A stretch of 64,000 nucleotides of DNA from Emcibacter sp. Lineage in GTDB: Bacteria > Pseudomonadota > Alphaproteobacteria > Sphingomonadales > Emcibacteraceae. Below the pieces are notes generated by a model. That model worked only from the letters and a program-made list of their open reading frames with translations. It made no database searches and was not told the DNA's origin. Position numbers and translations under genes: made by a program. The stretch is from NCBI GenBank assembly GCA_021647465.1, contig JAKIUQ010000001.1, positions 62,001 to 126,000 on the forward strand. Direction: 5' to 3'. Numbering within the stretch: position 1 is the first letter of the stretch; each line of letters begins with the position of its first letter. Below, piece by piece: positions 45,071 through 54,083 of the stretch.

Positions 45071-46312
45071 ATGACTGACTTAACACGTGATTTGTTTCTG
45101 GAGCTTGACCGCACGGATGTGCTGGCCCCTTTTCGGGATGAATTTCATCTGCCGGACGGCATGATTTATCTGGACGGAAACTCGCTTGGCGTTATGCCCA
45201 AGGTGGCATCCGCGCGCGCGCAGGATGTTGTGGCGCGGGAATGGGGGCAGGATTTGATCACCAGCTGGAATAAGAATGGCTGGTTTCATCTGGCCGAAAA
45301 AATTGGCGATAAAATTGCAGGGCTTATCGGGGCCGCGCCCGGCGAGGTTATGGCCTGCGATGCCACAGGCATAAATCTGTATAAACTGTTGTTCATGGCG
45401 CTTGACCTGCGGCCAGACCGGAAAATAATTGTCATGGAAGGCAGTAATTTTCCAACGGACAACTATATGGCGCAAGGGCTGATTCAGCAGTTGGACCGGG
45501 GCCATGAAATATATTTTGTGGAACAAGAGGCTATTCTGGCCGCCATCACCGAAGAGGTCGCCGTGGTATGTTTGACCCAAGTGCATTATAAAACCGGCCA
45601 TCTGCATGATATGGCAGCGATCACGGAAAAGGCCCATCAGGTTGGCGCTTTGATCATCTGGGACTTATGCCATAGCGCGGGGGCCTTACCCGTTGACTTG
45701 AATGGCTGCCATGCCGACTTTGCTGTAGGCTGCGGTTATAAATATCTGAATGGCGGGCCGGGCGCGCCGGCGTTTATTTTTGTGGCCAAATGTCATCAGG
45801 GAAAAGCCCGGCAGCCCTTGACCGGCTGGTGGAGCCATGCCGCCCCCTTTGCCTTTGAACAGGATTACCGCCCCGCCGACAATATCTGGCAAACATTGAC
45901 GGGAACCCAGTCCATATTGGCGCTGTCGGTTCTTGAATGTGGTATAGATATTACGCTGCGCGCTGATATGGCCAAAGTGCGGGATAAATCCAAAGCCCTG
46001 TGCGATTATTTCATTGGGTTAACGGACCAGCATTGTGATGGTTTTGGCTTTTCACTGGCTAGCCCGCGAGACGGGGATGGCCGAGGAAGTCAAATATCCT
46101 TAAATCATCCAAAAGGCTTTGCGATCATGCAGGCTTTGATCGCAGAAAATGTGATTGGCGACTTTCGGGCGCCGGATATCATGCGCTTTGGCTTTACGCC
46201 ATTATATACCAGATATATTGATATTTGGGACGCGGTGATGTGCTTGAAAAATATTATGGAAAAAGAACTCTGGTTAAACCCCGAATATGATCAACCAACT
46301 GCTGTGACCTGA
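45071..46312 (+). CDS. kynU: Kynureninase
   Basis: A 413-residue PLP enzyme splitting kynurenine to anthranilate and alanine. MIYLDGNSLGVMPK opens the fold, the PLP-lysine context is VGCGYKYLNGGPGAPAFIFV, and ATGINLYKLL, HYKTGHLHDM and WDLCHSAGALPVDL are conserved. The start ATG 45071 follows the XRE-cupin stop by one base; a longer frame from 45038 overlaps it and is less likely. A terminator follows. With kynA and the formamidase this completes tryptophan to anthranilate. Confidence 0.95.
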   Translation: MTDLTRDLFLELDRTDVLAPFRDEFHLPDGMIYLDGNSLGVMPKVASARAQDVVAREWGQDLITSWNKNGWFHLAEKIGDKIAGLIGAAPGEVMACDATGINLYKLLFMALDLRPDRKIIVMEGSNFPTDNYMAQGLIQQLDRGHEIYFVEQEAILAAITEEVAVVCLTQVHYKTGHLHDMAAITEKAHQVGALIIWDLCHSAGALPVDLNGCHADFAVGCGYKYLNGGPGAPAFIFVAKCHQGKARQPLTGWWSHAAPFAFEQDYRPADNIWQTLTGTQSILALSVLECGIDITLRADMAKVRDKSKALCDYFIGLTDQHCDGFGFSLASPRDGDGRGSQISLNHPKGFAIMQALIAENVIGDFRAPDIMRFGFTPLYTRYIDIWDAVMCLKNIMEKELWLNPEYDQPTAVT

Positions 46313-46335
46313 TCCGTCGCGGCATTTAACAAACT

Positions 46336-46373
46336 GAGGTCGCCCTTATGTTAAAAGGCGGCCTCTTTTTTTC
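46336..46373. terminator. Terminator between kynU and the second Lrp gene
   Basis: 9-bp stem GAGGTCGCC (46336-46344) / GGCGGCCTC (46357-46365) with one G-T pair and a 12-base loop, followed by eight T. The two genes converge here. Confidence 0.85.
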
Positions 46374-46379
46374 CAAAAT

Positions 46380-46847
46380 TCACGGCTCCTCGCCATTTAG
46401 AAGAACTTTCGTGGTATATTTTTCTGTACTCATGGCAATGGTGGAGTTGATTTCCTGCACCCCTTCAATCTGGGATAGATGGTGCCACCATAAATCCTGA
46501 TATTCCTGAATATCTTTGACGACTATTTTTAATAGGAAATCGACATTGCCCATCAAGGTATGACATTCCATGATTTGGGGGATGTCCTTGATGATTTCAA
46601 TGAAATTCGGGAGCACTTTTCGGCCATGAGCGGTCATTTTTACTTGGGTGAATAAGATGATATTCATGCCAATTTTGTTATGATCCAGCAAGGCGACGCG
46701 TTTTTTGATGATTTCCTCATCCTGCAATCGCTGTATTCTGCGCCAGCAGACCGACTTGGAGGAATTGATTCTTTCCGCGATATCGGCAACAGACAGCATG
46801 GCATCATCCTGAAGCAGGTTTAATATTTTTCTATCCAATTTGTCCAT
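46380..46847 (-). CDS. Second Lrp/AsnC family regulator, divergent from the BCKDH operon
   Basis: A 155-residue regulator: LDRKILNLLQDDAMLSVADI, an HTH with SSKSVCWRRIQRL, and a RAM domain (HTLMGNVDFLLKIVVKDIQEY). Start ATG 46847 (MDKLDRKIL) fits the family; an ATG at 46859 is also in frame. Divergent from the branched-chain oxoacid dehydrogenase genes across 124 bases, the place of BkdR in pseudomonads, so it is a likely activator of that operon. Confidence 0.9.
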   Translation of the reverse strand: MDKLDRKILNLLQDDAMLSVADIAERINSSKSVCWRRIQRLQDEEIIKKRVALLDHNKIGMNIILFTQVKMTAHGRKVLPNFIEIIKDIPQIMECHTLMGNVDFLLKIVVKDIQEYQDLWWHHLSQIEGVQEINSTIAMSTEKYTTKVLLNGEEP

Positions 46848-46971
46848 ATGGCATAACATCCCGATTAATCTAAGTATATTGAAACTTTGTGCCTATTATT
46901 TAGCATATATGGGCATGTATGGGAAGAAATTTCGCCTTAAATATGATAATATATCTGAAAAGGAGAATGTA

Positions 46972-48204
46972 ATGGCCCCAAATGACGGTAATAAATTAAA
47001 TGTGCCCGCGCCCCGAAACAGGCCGGGGGAAACGCCAGAATTTGATAATCTTGATATTCCAAATGCCGGCGCTGTTTCGCGGCCTGATGTGATGATGGAT
47101 CCGAAGGAGATGTTTGGTTATGCCAATAGCCTGATCCGGGTGCTTAAGATGAATAATAAGGCCGTTGGGGAATGGGATCCCAAGCTTTGTGCCGATGATA
47201 TGCGCAAAGGCCTTTATGATATGATGATGACGCGAATTTATGACGATCGTATGCAGAATATGCAGCGTGTCGGGAAAATGTCATTTTATATGAAAAGCCG
47301 GGGGGAAGAGGCGGTGTCTGTGGCGCAGGCCATGGCCCTGGACGATAAAGACATGCTGTTTCCGTCCTATCGTCAGCAAGGCTTATTAATATCTCGGGGC
47401 CGGGATTTGCTTGATATGATGAACCATTGCCTGTCCAATTCCAGAGATAATTGCAAGGGGCGGCAATTGCCGATCATGTATAGTTGGCGGGAAGGGAATT
47501 TCTTTTCTATTTCCGGCAACCTTGGCACGCAATTTTGTCAGGCCGTTGGCTGGGCAGTGGCGTCCGCCTATAAAGGCGAAAATGCCCTCAGCGCAACATG
47601 GATTGGAGAAGGCACGACGGCAACGTCTGATTTCCATCATGGCATGACTTTCGCCGCCGTTTATAACGCGCCGGTTATCCTGAATGTGGTGAATAATCAA
47701 TGGGCAATTTCAAGCTTTCAGGGTATAGCCGGCGGCGAAAAATCGACTTTCGCGGCACGCGGCGTGGGCTATGGTATGCCGGGCCTTCGGGTTGATGGTA
47801 ATGACTTCCTTGCGGTCTATGCCGTGACAAAATGGGCGGCAGAGCGCGCGAGAAACGGCGGCGGCCCCACCATGATAGAGCATTATACTTACCGCGCCGA
47901 TGCCCATTCCACCAGTGATGACCCCTCAAAATATCGGCCAGAGGATGAACCGAAATCATGGCCGCTCGGTGATCCGATAGAAAGACTAAAACAGCATTTA
48001 ATTGAAATCGGTGAATGGTCTGAAGAAAAACATAGCCGCGCTATCGAAGAAATAACGGCCCTTGTCACGCGCAAATATAAAGAAGCAGAATCTTACGGCA
48101 CATTGAATTCCGGAGAACGGCCGGAAGTGAGCAGCATGTTTGAGGATGTCTTCAAAGAACAGCCGGAACATCTGCGTCGGCAACGTCAGAAGTTGGGAGT
48201 ATGA
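46972..48204 (+). CDS. bkdA1: Branched-chain 2-oxoacid dehydrogenase E1 component alpha subunit
   Basis: A 410-residue thiamine-diphosphate subunit. The start MAPNDGNKLNVPAPRN has AAGGAG six bases upstream; a longer frame from 46840 overlaps the Lrp promoter. ThDP-motif GEGTTATSDFHHGMTFAAVY and NNQWAISSF identify the E1 alpha fold, and YRADAHSTSDDPSKYRPEDE matches the phosphorylation-loop region of BCKDH. Catalyses decarboxylation of Leu/Ile/Val-derived oxoacids. First of four genes; stop TGA is separated from the E1 beta ATG by one base. Confidence 0.95.
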   Translation: MAPNDGNKLNVPAPRNRPGETPEFDNLDIPNAGAVSRPDVMMDPKEMFGYANSLIRVLKMNNKAVGEWDPKLCADDMRKGLYDMMMTRIYDDRMQNMQRVGKMSFYMKSRGEEAVSVAQAMALDDKDMLFPSYRQQGLLISRGRDLLDMMNHCLSNSRDNCKGRQLPIMYSWREGNFFSISGNLGTQFCQAVGWAVASAYKGENALSATWIGEGTTATSDFHHGMTFAAVYNAPVILNVVNNQWAISSFQGIAGGEKSTFAARGVGYGMPGLRVDGNDFLAVYAVTKWAAERARNGGGPTMIEHYTYRADAHSTSDDPSKYRPEDEPKSWPLGDPIERLKQHLIEIGEWSEEKHSRAIEEITALVTRKYKEAESYGTLNSGERPEVSSMFEDVFKEQPEHLRRQRQKLGV

Positions 48205-48205
48205 A

Positions 48206-49219
48206 ATGGCTAAAATGAATATGATACAGGCCATTAATTCGGCCCATGACGTTATGCTCGAAAAAGACAGCTCTGTTGTGGTATTCGGCGAAGATGTGGG
48301 TTATTTCGGTGGGGTTTTTAATGCGACCGAAGGCCTGCAGGAAAAACATGGTATTCAGCGGGTATTTGATACGCCCATCGCAGAAGGCGGCATTATTGCC
48401 CTGGCCATCGGCATGGGGGTGAATGATTTGCGGCCTGTGACCGAAATTCAATTCTCGGATTATATTTATCCCGCCTTCGACCAGATTGTATCAGAGGCCT
48501 CACGGCTGCGCTATCGCTCAGGCGGTGAATATTGGGCCCCCATAACCATCAGAACCCCGTGCGGCGGCGGCATTCGCGGGGGGCAGACCCACTCCCAAAG
48601 CCCGGAAGGCATATTTACCCATGTATCGGGCATTAAAACCATCATGGCGTCAAATCCGTATGATGCGAAAGGATTGCTGATCAGCGCCATCGAAGATGAT
48701 GATCCTGTGGTCTTTTTTGAGCCGAAACGCCTTTACAACGGGCCTTTTTATGGTGACCCGAAACAGCCGGCTCAATCATGGGAAAACCATGTAAAAGGCG
48801 AGGTTCCGGAGGGATATTATACAATCCCCATTGGAAAAGCGGAAACCGTGCGTTCGGGAAGTGACCTGACCATTGTCACTTATGGCACCATGGTGCATGT
48901 GTCTCTGGCCGCGGCAGAAATGTCCGGTTATGATGTTGAGGTCATTGATTTGCGGACTTTGACCCCGCTTGATATCGATCATATCGCCAGCTCGGTTTGC
49001 CGGACGGGCCGCTGCATTGTGGTTCATGAAGCCACCAAAACCGGCGGGTTTGGCGCGGAAATATTATCGCAAATTCAAGAAGAATGCTTTTGGAAACTTG
49101 AAGCCCCTATTGAACGTGTGGCGGGCTGGGATATTCCCTATCCCCATGCTTTTGAATGGGAATATTTTCCGGGGCAAGGCCGCGTTTTGGACGCCATAAA
49201 AATCGTAATGGAGGGTTAG
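48206..49219 (+). CDS. bkdA2: Branched-chain 2-oxoacid dehydrogenase E1 component beta subunit
   Basis: A 337-residue subunit. The start MAKMNMIQAINSAHDVML is placed by GGGAG about seven bases before; family motifs are GEDVGYFGGVFNATEGLQEK, DTPIAEGGIIALAIGMG, EIQFSDYIYPAFDQIVSEAS and PIERVAGWDIPYPHAFEW. It forms an alpha2-beta2 tetramer with the upstream product. E2 starts three bases after its stop. Confidence 0.95.
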   Translation: MAKMNMIQAINSAHDVMLEKDSSVVVFGEDVGYFGGVFNATEGLQEKHGIQRVFDTPIAEGGIIALAIGMGVNDLRPVTEIQFSDYIYPAFDQIVSEASRLRYRSGGEYWAPITIRTPCGGGIRGGQTHSQSPEGIFTHVSGIKTIMASNPYDAKGLLISAIEDDDPVVFFEPKRLYNGPFYGDPKQPAQSWENHVKGEVPEGYYTIPIGKAETVRSGSDLTIVTYGTMVHVSLAAAEMSGYDVEVIDLRTLTPLDIDHIASSVCRTGRCIVVHEATKTGGFGAEILSQIQEECFWKLEAPIERVAGWDIPYPHAFEWEYFPGQGRVLDAIKIVMEG

Positions 49220-49222
49220 GTC

Positions 49223-50473
49223 ATGGGACAATATTTTTTCAAACTTCCCGATTTGGGCGAAGGAATTGTTGAGGCTGAAGTCGCTGCGCTTCATGTGAAA
49301 GTGGGGGATATGGTCACAGAGGACCAGCCCCTGATTGATATGATGACCGATAAGGCGACCGTAGAAATCCCCAGCCCCGTTGACGGAAAAATTCTGTCCA
49401 TTAAGGGCCAGCTTGGTGAAATGATCCCTGTGGGAACAGCCATGGTGGTGATTGAGGTGGAAGGTGCCGGAAATGCGGAATCTAATGCAGAAGAACAGGC
49501 TGAGAAAGTAGAGAAAATTCAAGAAAAAGCCACAGTAAATCCTATACCAGTTCCAGTTCCAGCCACAATAACAACGCCAACATCTGGTACAGCAAATGAC
49601 CATCCCTTGGCTTCCCCCGCCGTTCGCCTGCGGGCTTTGGAGGCACATATTGATTTGGCTAAGGTCCCCGGAAGCGGGCCTGCGGGCCGGATCAATCATC
49701 AGGATCTTGATGATTTTATCGCATCTGGCGGCAGAATATCTGGTCATATATCTGATATGGGGAAACAAAAACGTACCGCTATAGAAGAAATACCGGTCAT
49801 TGGTATTCGCCGTAAAATCGCCCAGAGAATGGAGCTGAGCAAACGCAGTATCCCTCATTATTCCTACGTGGAGGAAGTGGATGTGACGGAAGTTGAAAAA
49901 CTGCGGCATTTCCTGAACGCCAACCGAACGGAAGAGCAGCCTAAATTATCCATATTGCCTTTCATCATGATGGCAACCTTAAAGGGAATGGAGAAATTTC
50001 CGGAATGCAATTCCCATTATGACCCTGAACATAGTCTGGTACGCCGGTTTTCCGGGGTGCATCTGGGTATTGCAAGCCAGACACCCAACGGCCTTATGGT
50101 GCCGGTTGTCCGTCATGCTGAAACCCGCGATATATGGGATATGGCTGCAGAAATGATGCGGGTATCATCGGCGGCACGCGTCGGCAAGGCAAAACGGGAA
50201 GAGCTTTCCGGATCTACGGTAACCATTACGAGTTTGGGCAAAATCGGCGGTATTGTGACGACGCCGGTTATTAATTATCCCGAAGTTTCTATCATTGGGG
50301 TGAATAAAATTGTGCCGCGCCCCATGGTTATGAATCAAACGGATATTCAAATTCGCCAGATGATGAATTTGTCGTCATCTTTTGATCACCGGGTTGTTGA
50401 CGGCTTTGTGGCGGCGGAACTTATTCAATTCATCAAAGGGGCTTTAGAACAGCCCGCAACATTATTCATGTAA
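49223..50473 (+). CDS. bkdB: Branched-chain 2-oxoacid dehydrogenase E2, dihydrolipoyl acyltransferase
   Basis: A 416-residue core enzyme. One lipoyl domain (residues 2-78, lipoyl Lys44 in MMTDKATVEIPS), a Pro/Ala/Val-rich linker, a peripheral-subunit binding domain (about 128-165, SPAVRLRALEAHIDLAKVPG), then the catalytic domain ending with the DHRVVDG motif. The linker contains short PVPVPA repeats. GGAGG precedes the ATG. Transfers acyl groups from E1-bound ThDP to CoA. Confidence 0.95.
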   Translation: MGQYFFKLPDLGEGIVEAEVAALHVKVGDMVTEDQPLIDMMTDKATVEIPSPVDGKILSIKGQLGEMIPVGTAMVVIEVEGAGNAESNAEEQAEKVEKIQEKATVNPIPVPVPATITTPTSGTANDHPLASPAVRLRALEAHIDLAKVPGSGPAGRINHQDLDDFIASGGRISGHISDMGKQKRTAIEEIPVIGIRRKIAQRMELSKRSIPHYSYVEEVDVTEVEKLRHFLNANRTEEQPKLSILPFIMMATLKGMEKFPECNSHYDPEHSLVRRFSGVHLGIASQTPNGLMVPVVRHAETRDIWDMAAEMMRVSSAARVGKAKREELSGSTVTITSLGKIGGIVTTPVINYPEVSIIGVNKIVPRPMVMNQTDIQIRQMMNLSSSFDHRVVDGFVAAELIQFIKGALEQPATLFM

Positions 50474-50486
50474 GGGTCTTGAGGCT

Positions 50487-51875
50487 ATGGATATGAAATG
50501 TAAAATACTGGTCATTGGCGCGGGCCCGGGCGGCTATGTGGCGGCCATTCGCGCGGGGCAGCTTGGCCTTGATACGATCATTGTCGAAGGGGACAGAGCA
50601 GGGGGAACCTGCCTTATACGGGGCTGTATTCCGTCAAAAGCCCTGATCCATGCTGCGGATAAGTTTGAACAGATGTCGGCTCATAGCGAAAAAGGCCATT
50701 TGGGCATTAAACTTGCCGCAAAGCCGGAATTGGATTTTGCGGAAACCATCGCCTGGAAAGACGGTATCGTTGATCGTCTGAACGGCGGCGTTGAAGCCTT
50801 GCTGAAAAAAGCAAAAGTCAAGCAAATCAAAGGCTGGGCTAAATTTAAAGATGCAAAGACCTGTGACGTTGAAACCAGTGACGGCATTGTCACCATTACC
50901 GCAGAACATGTTATTCTTGCCAATGGCTCAAAAGCCACCGAATTACCTTTCCTGCCCTTTGGCGGCGATATTTTATCCTCGGCGGAGGCGTTGTCCTTAA
51001 CGGAAGTACCCGAAAAGCTGGTTGTGGTCGGCGCGGGTTATATTGGGCTTGAGCTCGGGATTGCCTATAGAAAGCTTGGGTCTGATGTGACTTTCATAGA
51101 AGCTGATGAGAAAATTCTCAGCACCTATGACAAGGAATTAACGGCCCCCGTACAGCAATGGCTTAAAAAACATGATGTGGCCGTACATCTGGGCGCAAGG
51201 GCAAGCGGTTGGCAGGATAATGCCCTATCCTATACCGATAAAGACGGCAAAGAACAGACCATCGCCGCAGATAAACTGCTGGTGACCGTGGGACGACAGC
51301 CAAATATTGACGGATGGGGGCTGGAGAATATGGCTGTGGATATGGCGAATGGCTTTATCAAGATTGATAAATATTGCCATACATCCATGAAAAATGTCTG
51401 GGCCATTGGTGATGTGACGGGCGAGCCTATGCTGGCCCACAGGGCGTCTGCGCAAGGTGAACTGGTCGCCGAGATCATTGCCGGCAAGAAGCGTGAATTT
51501 AATCCACAGGCCATTGCCGCCGTTTGTTTTACTGACCCTGAAATTATTGCGGTTGGTAAATCAGCTGATGAGGTAAAGGCAGATGGCATAGAAACAATTG
51601 TTGGAAAATTCCCGCTCATGGCTAATGGCCGTGCGTTGACTATGGAAGCGGCAGATGGTTTTGTGCGTATTACGGCGCGGGCAGATAACCATGTGATCCT
51701 TGGCATTCACGCGGTTGGCCCGCATGTGTCGGAGCTTTCCGGTGAATTTGCCCTGGCCCTTGAAATGGGGGCAAGGCTGGAGGATATTGCGGGCACGATC
51801 CATGTTCATCCAACCGTGACCGAAGCCTTTGCCGAGGCAGCGTTAGCCGCGCTTGGCCATGCTATTCACATATAA
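50487..51875 (+). CDS. lpdA: Dihydrolipoyl dehydrogenase (E3 of BCKDH)
   Basis: A 462-residue FAD flavoenzyme. The N-terminal VIGAGPGGYVAAIRAGQLG binds FAD; the redox disulfide is in GGTCLIRGCIPSKALIH (the usual CLNVGC is CLIRGC here); VVGAGYIGLELGIAYRKLG binds NAD, and the C-terminal HVHPTVTEAFAEA holds the catalytic His. Fourth and last gene of the BCKDH operon; reoxidises lipoamide. Confidence 0.95.
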   Translation: MDMKCKILVIGAGPGGYVAAIRAGQLGLDTIIVEGDRAGGTCLIRGCIPSKALIHAADKFEQMSAHSEKGHLGIKLAAKPELDFAETIAWKDGIVDRLNGGVEALLKKAKVKQIKGWAKFKDAKTCDVETSDGIVTITAEHVILANGSKATELPFLPFGGDILSSAEALSLTEVPEKLVVVGAGYIGLELGIAYRKLGSDVTFIEADEKILSTYDKELTAPVQQWLKKHDVAVHLGARASGWQDNALSYTDKDGKEQTIAADKLLVTVGRQPNIDGWGLENMAVDMANGFIKIDKYCHTSMKNVWAIGDVTGEPMLAHRASAQGELVAEIIAGKKREFNPQAIAAVCFTDPEIIAVGKSADEVKADGIETIVGKFPLMANGRALTMEAADGFVRITARADNHVILGIHAVGPHVSELSGEFALALEMGARLEDIAGTIHVHPTVTEAFAEAALAALGHAIHI

Positions 51876-52096
51876 TTATTAAATAGCTTGACTTCACAGC
51901 GCAAAGGCTGCAAATACGGCGCGTTACAGTGTGATCTAATATACACGCTTTTTTTAATATTCCGCCGAGCAGGCATGGTTATGTATTTTCCATGTAGTCC
52001 AAGCTTTAAGATTTTGGATATAGTGCGATCGCGGATAAAATCTTGTGTCATCAAAATGAATATTGACACAAAGAATATTCGCGAAAGGAATATGCA
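51876..52096. other. Gap between lpdA and the helicase gene
   Basis: About 220 bases, no terminator visible for the BCKDH operon. Long leader with AT-rich tracts, as often seen for DEAD-box helicase genes, but no specific element recognised. Confidence 0.3.
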
Positions 52097-54016
52097 ATGA
52101 CGCATGATAATGCGCCAACTATTGACGAGTCTGGTATTGACGAGTCTGGCTTTAACGAATTTGGCCTTGCCGACACAATCCTGAAATCAATTGACAGAGA
52201 GGGCTTTTCGTCCCCTACAAAAATTCAAGTAATGGCGATCCCGCCCTTGATGGAAGGCAATGACCTGATTGGTATCGCCCAGACAGGCGGCGGCAAAACG
52301 GCGGCCTTTTCTCTGCCGACCATTAACAAGCTTCTGGAAGATTATGTCCGGCCGCGCCAGAATATGCCAAAGGTATTGATCCTTGCCCCAACCCGTGAGC
52401 TTGCCATGCAGATTGAACAATGCATCGTGACCTTCAGCAGGGGGACTAAAATTTCCAGCCTTGTTGTTGCCGGTGGGCAGCCTTATCCGCCGCAAACCAA
52501 TAAATTACGGCGCGGCGTAGATATTCTTGTGGCAACACCGGGGCGTTTGATTGACCATATCAATCGCAGGAATATAAAATTTGATGATACCAATATTTTT
52601 GTCCTTGATGAAGCAGACCGTATGTTGGATATGGGCTTTATTGATGATGTTCAGGATATCGCAAATTCGCTGCCAGAAGGCCATCAAACGATTTTATTTT
52701 CCGCCACCATGAACCCAAAGGTTCGAAATCTGACGCGGTCTTTGCTTAAGGATCCCGTGAATGTGGAAATCAAGCAGAAAACAGCCGTCGCCGACACGAT
52801 CACCCATAAATTGATGAATGTCAGCCGCAAGAATAAGGCCAAATTGCTGGCCCAGATATTGTCAGGTGAAAATGTTGACAAAGCATTGGTCTTTGCGCGT
52901 ACAAAAATCGGCGCGGATAATCTTTGTGGTTTATTGCAGGATGAAGGCATTCAGTCAGATGCCATTCACGGCGACAAGCGCCAGCGGGTACGGGAAAAAA
53001 TCTTGATGAATTTCCGCCGGGGCCGAACAAAAGTATTGGTCGCGACCGATGTGGCGGCGCGGGGCATTGATGTGGACGGCATCAGCCATGTGGTGAATTT
53101 CGAACTGCCGATTGAACCGGAAAATTATATTCACCGTGTTGGCCGGACAGGCCGGGCCGGGCAAAAGGGTATTGCCATATCCTTTTGTGATCCCAGTGAT
53201 GTTCGGTTGCTGGTTCATATCGAAAGATTGATCAAGCAACCTATTGACGTGGACGTCGATCATGAATTTCATATTGATGTGACTGCGCGCGGCAAATCAG
53301 CCGGCAATCAAGGACGCTTTTCAAAACGCCGCAGCGGCGCGAATGACCGCGGCGGACGCAAAGAAGGCGGATTTGGCAGAGGCTTTAAACGCGAAGGTCA
53401 AAAACTGGGCGGCTTTAAGCGTGATGACCGGGCTGATACCGGCTCATATCGCGATAACCGCGCCAAATCGGATCGTTCCCAGCCGCGTGATAAGGCCCGT
53501 TTAGAAAAAAGCTCGGAAAACAGACCAGCCCGTAAATTTGAGAATAATGATTGGAAAAAAGACGCCACGCGTACTGATCGTAAAGAAGGCGGTTATAACA
53601 AAACCTCTCGCGGGAGCCGTGACGGGGGCTATAAAAAACAAGATAGACCTGCCCGGAATGATGCGCCCCGTTATGACCCGTGGACGGCACAAGCAAAAAA
53701 ATATTCTGATGATCCAGTTCTTGAAAATTTAATCGGTAAACCACCAAAAATTGATAGCAAAAAAGACTCCAAGTCTGATTTTGTCAGAGCCGGTGATAAG
53801 AAAAAACCATTCAAGAAAAAAGACTCTAAATCATTTACCAAGTCATTAGACGGTAAAAAAGCCAGTGGTGGAAAGAAAAAAAACGCGTCTTCAGTATCCG
53901 GCAAACGTTCCCAGAAAAGCTATAAACCCAAGGGTAAAAATGGCGCTGGCGATAAGGGAGGCACAAAGGCTTTCTCGCCAAAGAGAAAAACTTTACGGCC
54001 TTCGCGCGCAGCCTGA
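52097..54016 (+). CDS. DEAD-box RNA helicase, RhlE type
   Basis: A 639-residue ATP-dependent RNA helicase. Q motif then AQTGGGKTAAFSLP (about 60-73), PTRELAMQI, DEAD in VLDEADRMLDMGF, FSATMNP and HRVGRTGRAGQ are all present in order. Residues about 390-639 are a basic Lys/Arg/Gly-rich tail with RGG-like and DRKEGG repeats, for RNA binding. The N-terminus has IDESG twice and a degenerate FNEFG, from a 15-bp tandem duplication. AAGGAA lies just before the ATG. Cold or stress induction is possible; there are about 220 bases upstream. Confidence 0.93.
   Translation: MTHDNAPTIDESGIDESGFNEFGLADTILKSIDREGFSSPTKIQVMAIPPLMEGNDLIGIAQTGGGKTAAFSLPTINKLLEDYVRPRQNMPKVLILAPTRELAMQIEQCIVTFSRGTKISSLVVAGGQPYPPQTNKLRRGVDILVATPGRLIDHINRRNIKFDDTNIFVLDEADRMLDMGFIDDVQDIANSLPEGHQTILFSATMNPKVRNLTRSLLKDPVNVEIKQKTAVADTITHKLMNVSRKNKAKLLAQILSGENVDKALVFARTKIGADNLCGLLQDEGIQSDAIHGDKRQRVREKILMNFRRGRTKVLVATDVAARGIDVDGISHVVNFELPIEPENYIHRVGRTGRAGQKGIAISFCDPSDVRLLVHIERLIKQPIDVDVDHEFHIDVTARGKSAGNQGRFSKRRSGANDRGGRKEGGFGRGFKREGQKLGGFKRDDRADTGSYRDNRAKSDRSQPRDKARLEKSSENRPARKFENNDWKKDATRTDRKEGGYNKTSRGSRDGGYKKQDRPARNDAPRYDPWTAQAKKYSDDPVLENLIGKPPKIDSKKDSKSDFVRAGDKKKPFKKKDSKSFTKSLDGKKASGGKKKNASSVSGKRSQKSYKPKGKNGAGDKGGTKAFSPKRKTLRPSRAA
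52121..52165 (+). repeat. 15-bp tandem repeat in the helicase N-terminus
   Basis: Units at 52121-52135 and 52136-52150 match at 14 of 15 positions (IDESG); a third, weaker copy follows at 52151-52165 (FNEFG). Confidence 0.9.
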
Positions 54017-54033
54017 TATATAAAATTCTCCTT

Positions 54034-54062
54034 AAAAAGGCTCCTGATCAGGGCCTTTTTTT
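54034..54062. terminator. Terminator between the helicase and DUF945 genes
   Basis: Nested inverted repeat: outer AAAAAGG/CCTTTTT around the palindrome CCTGATCAGG. T-rich on both strands, suiting the two convergent genes. Confidence 0.85.
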
Positions 54063-54083
54063 ATGCGGGTTATCTCGGGATTT

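Noticed and set aside
49064..49909. 281-codon frame antisense to the E1 beta/E2 junction
   Set aside because: Spans two certain genes in reverse, with no domain and no ribosome site.
50487..51875. lpdA as a mercuric or glutathione reductase
   Set aside because: CIPSKALIH, the dehydrogenase C-terminus and its place after E2 identify it as dihydrolipoyl dehydrogenase; the gor gene is separate.
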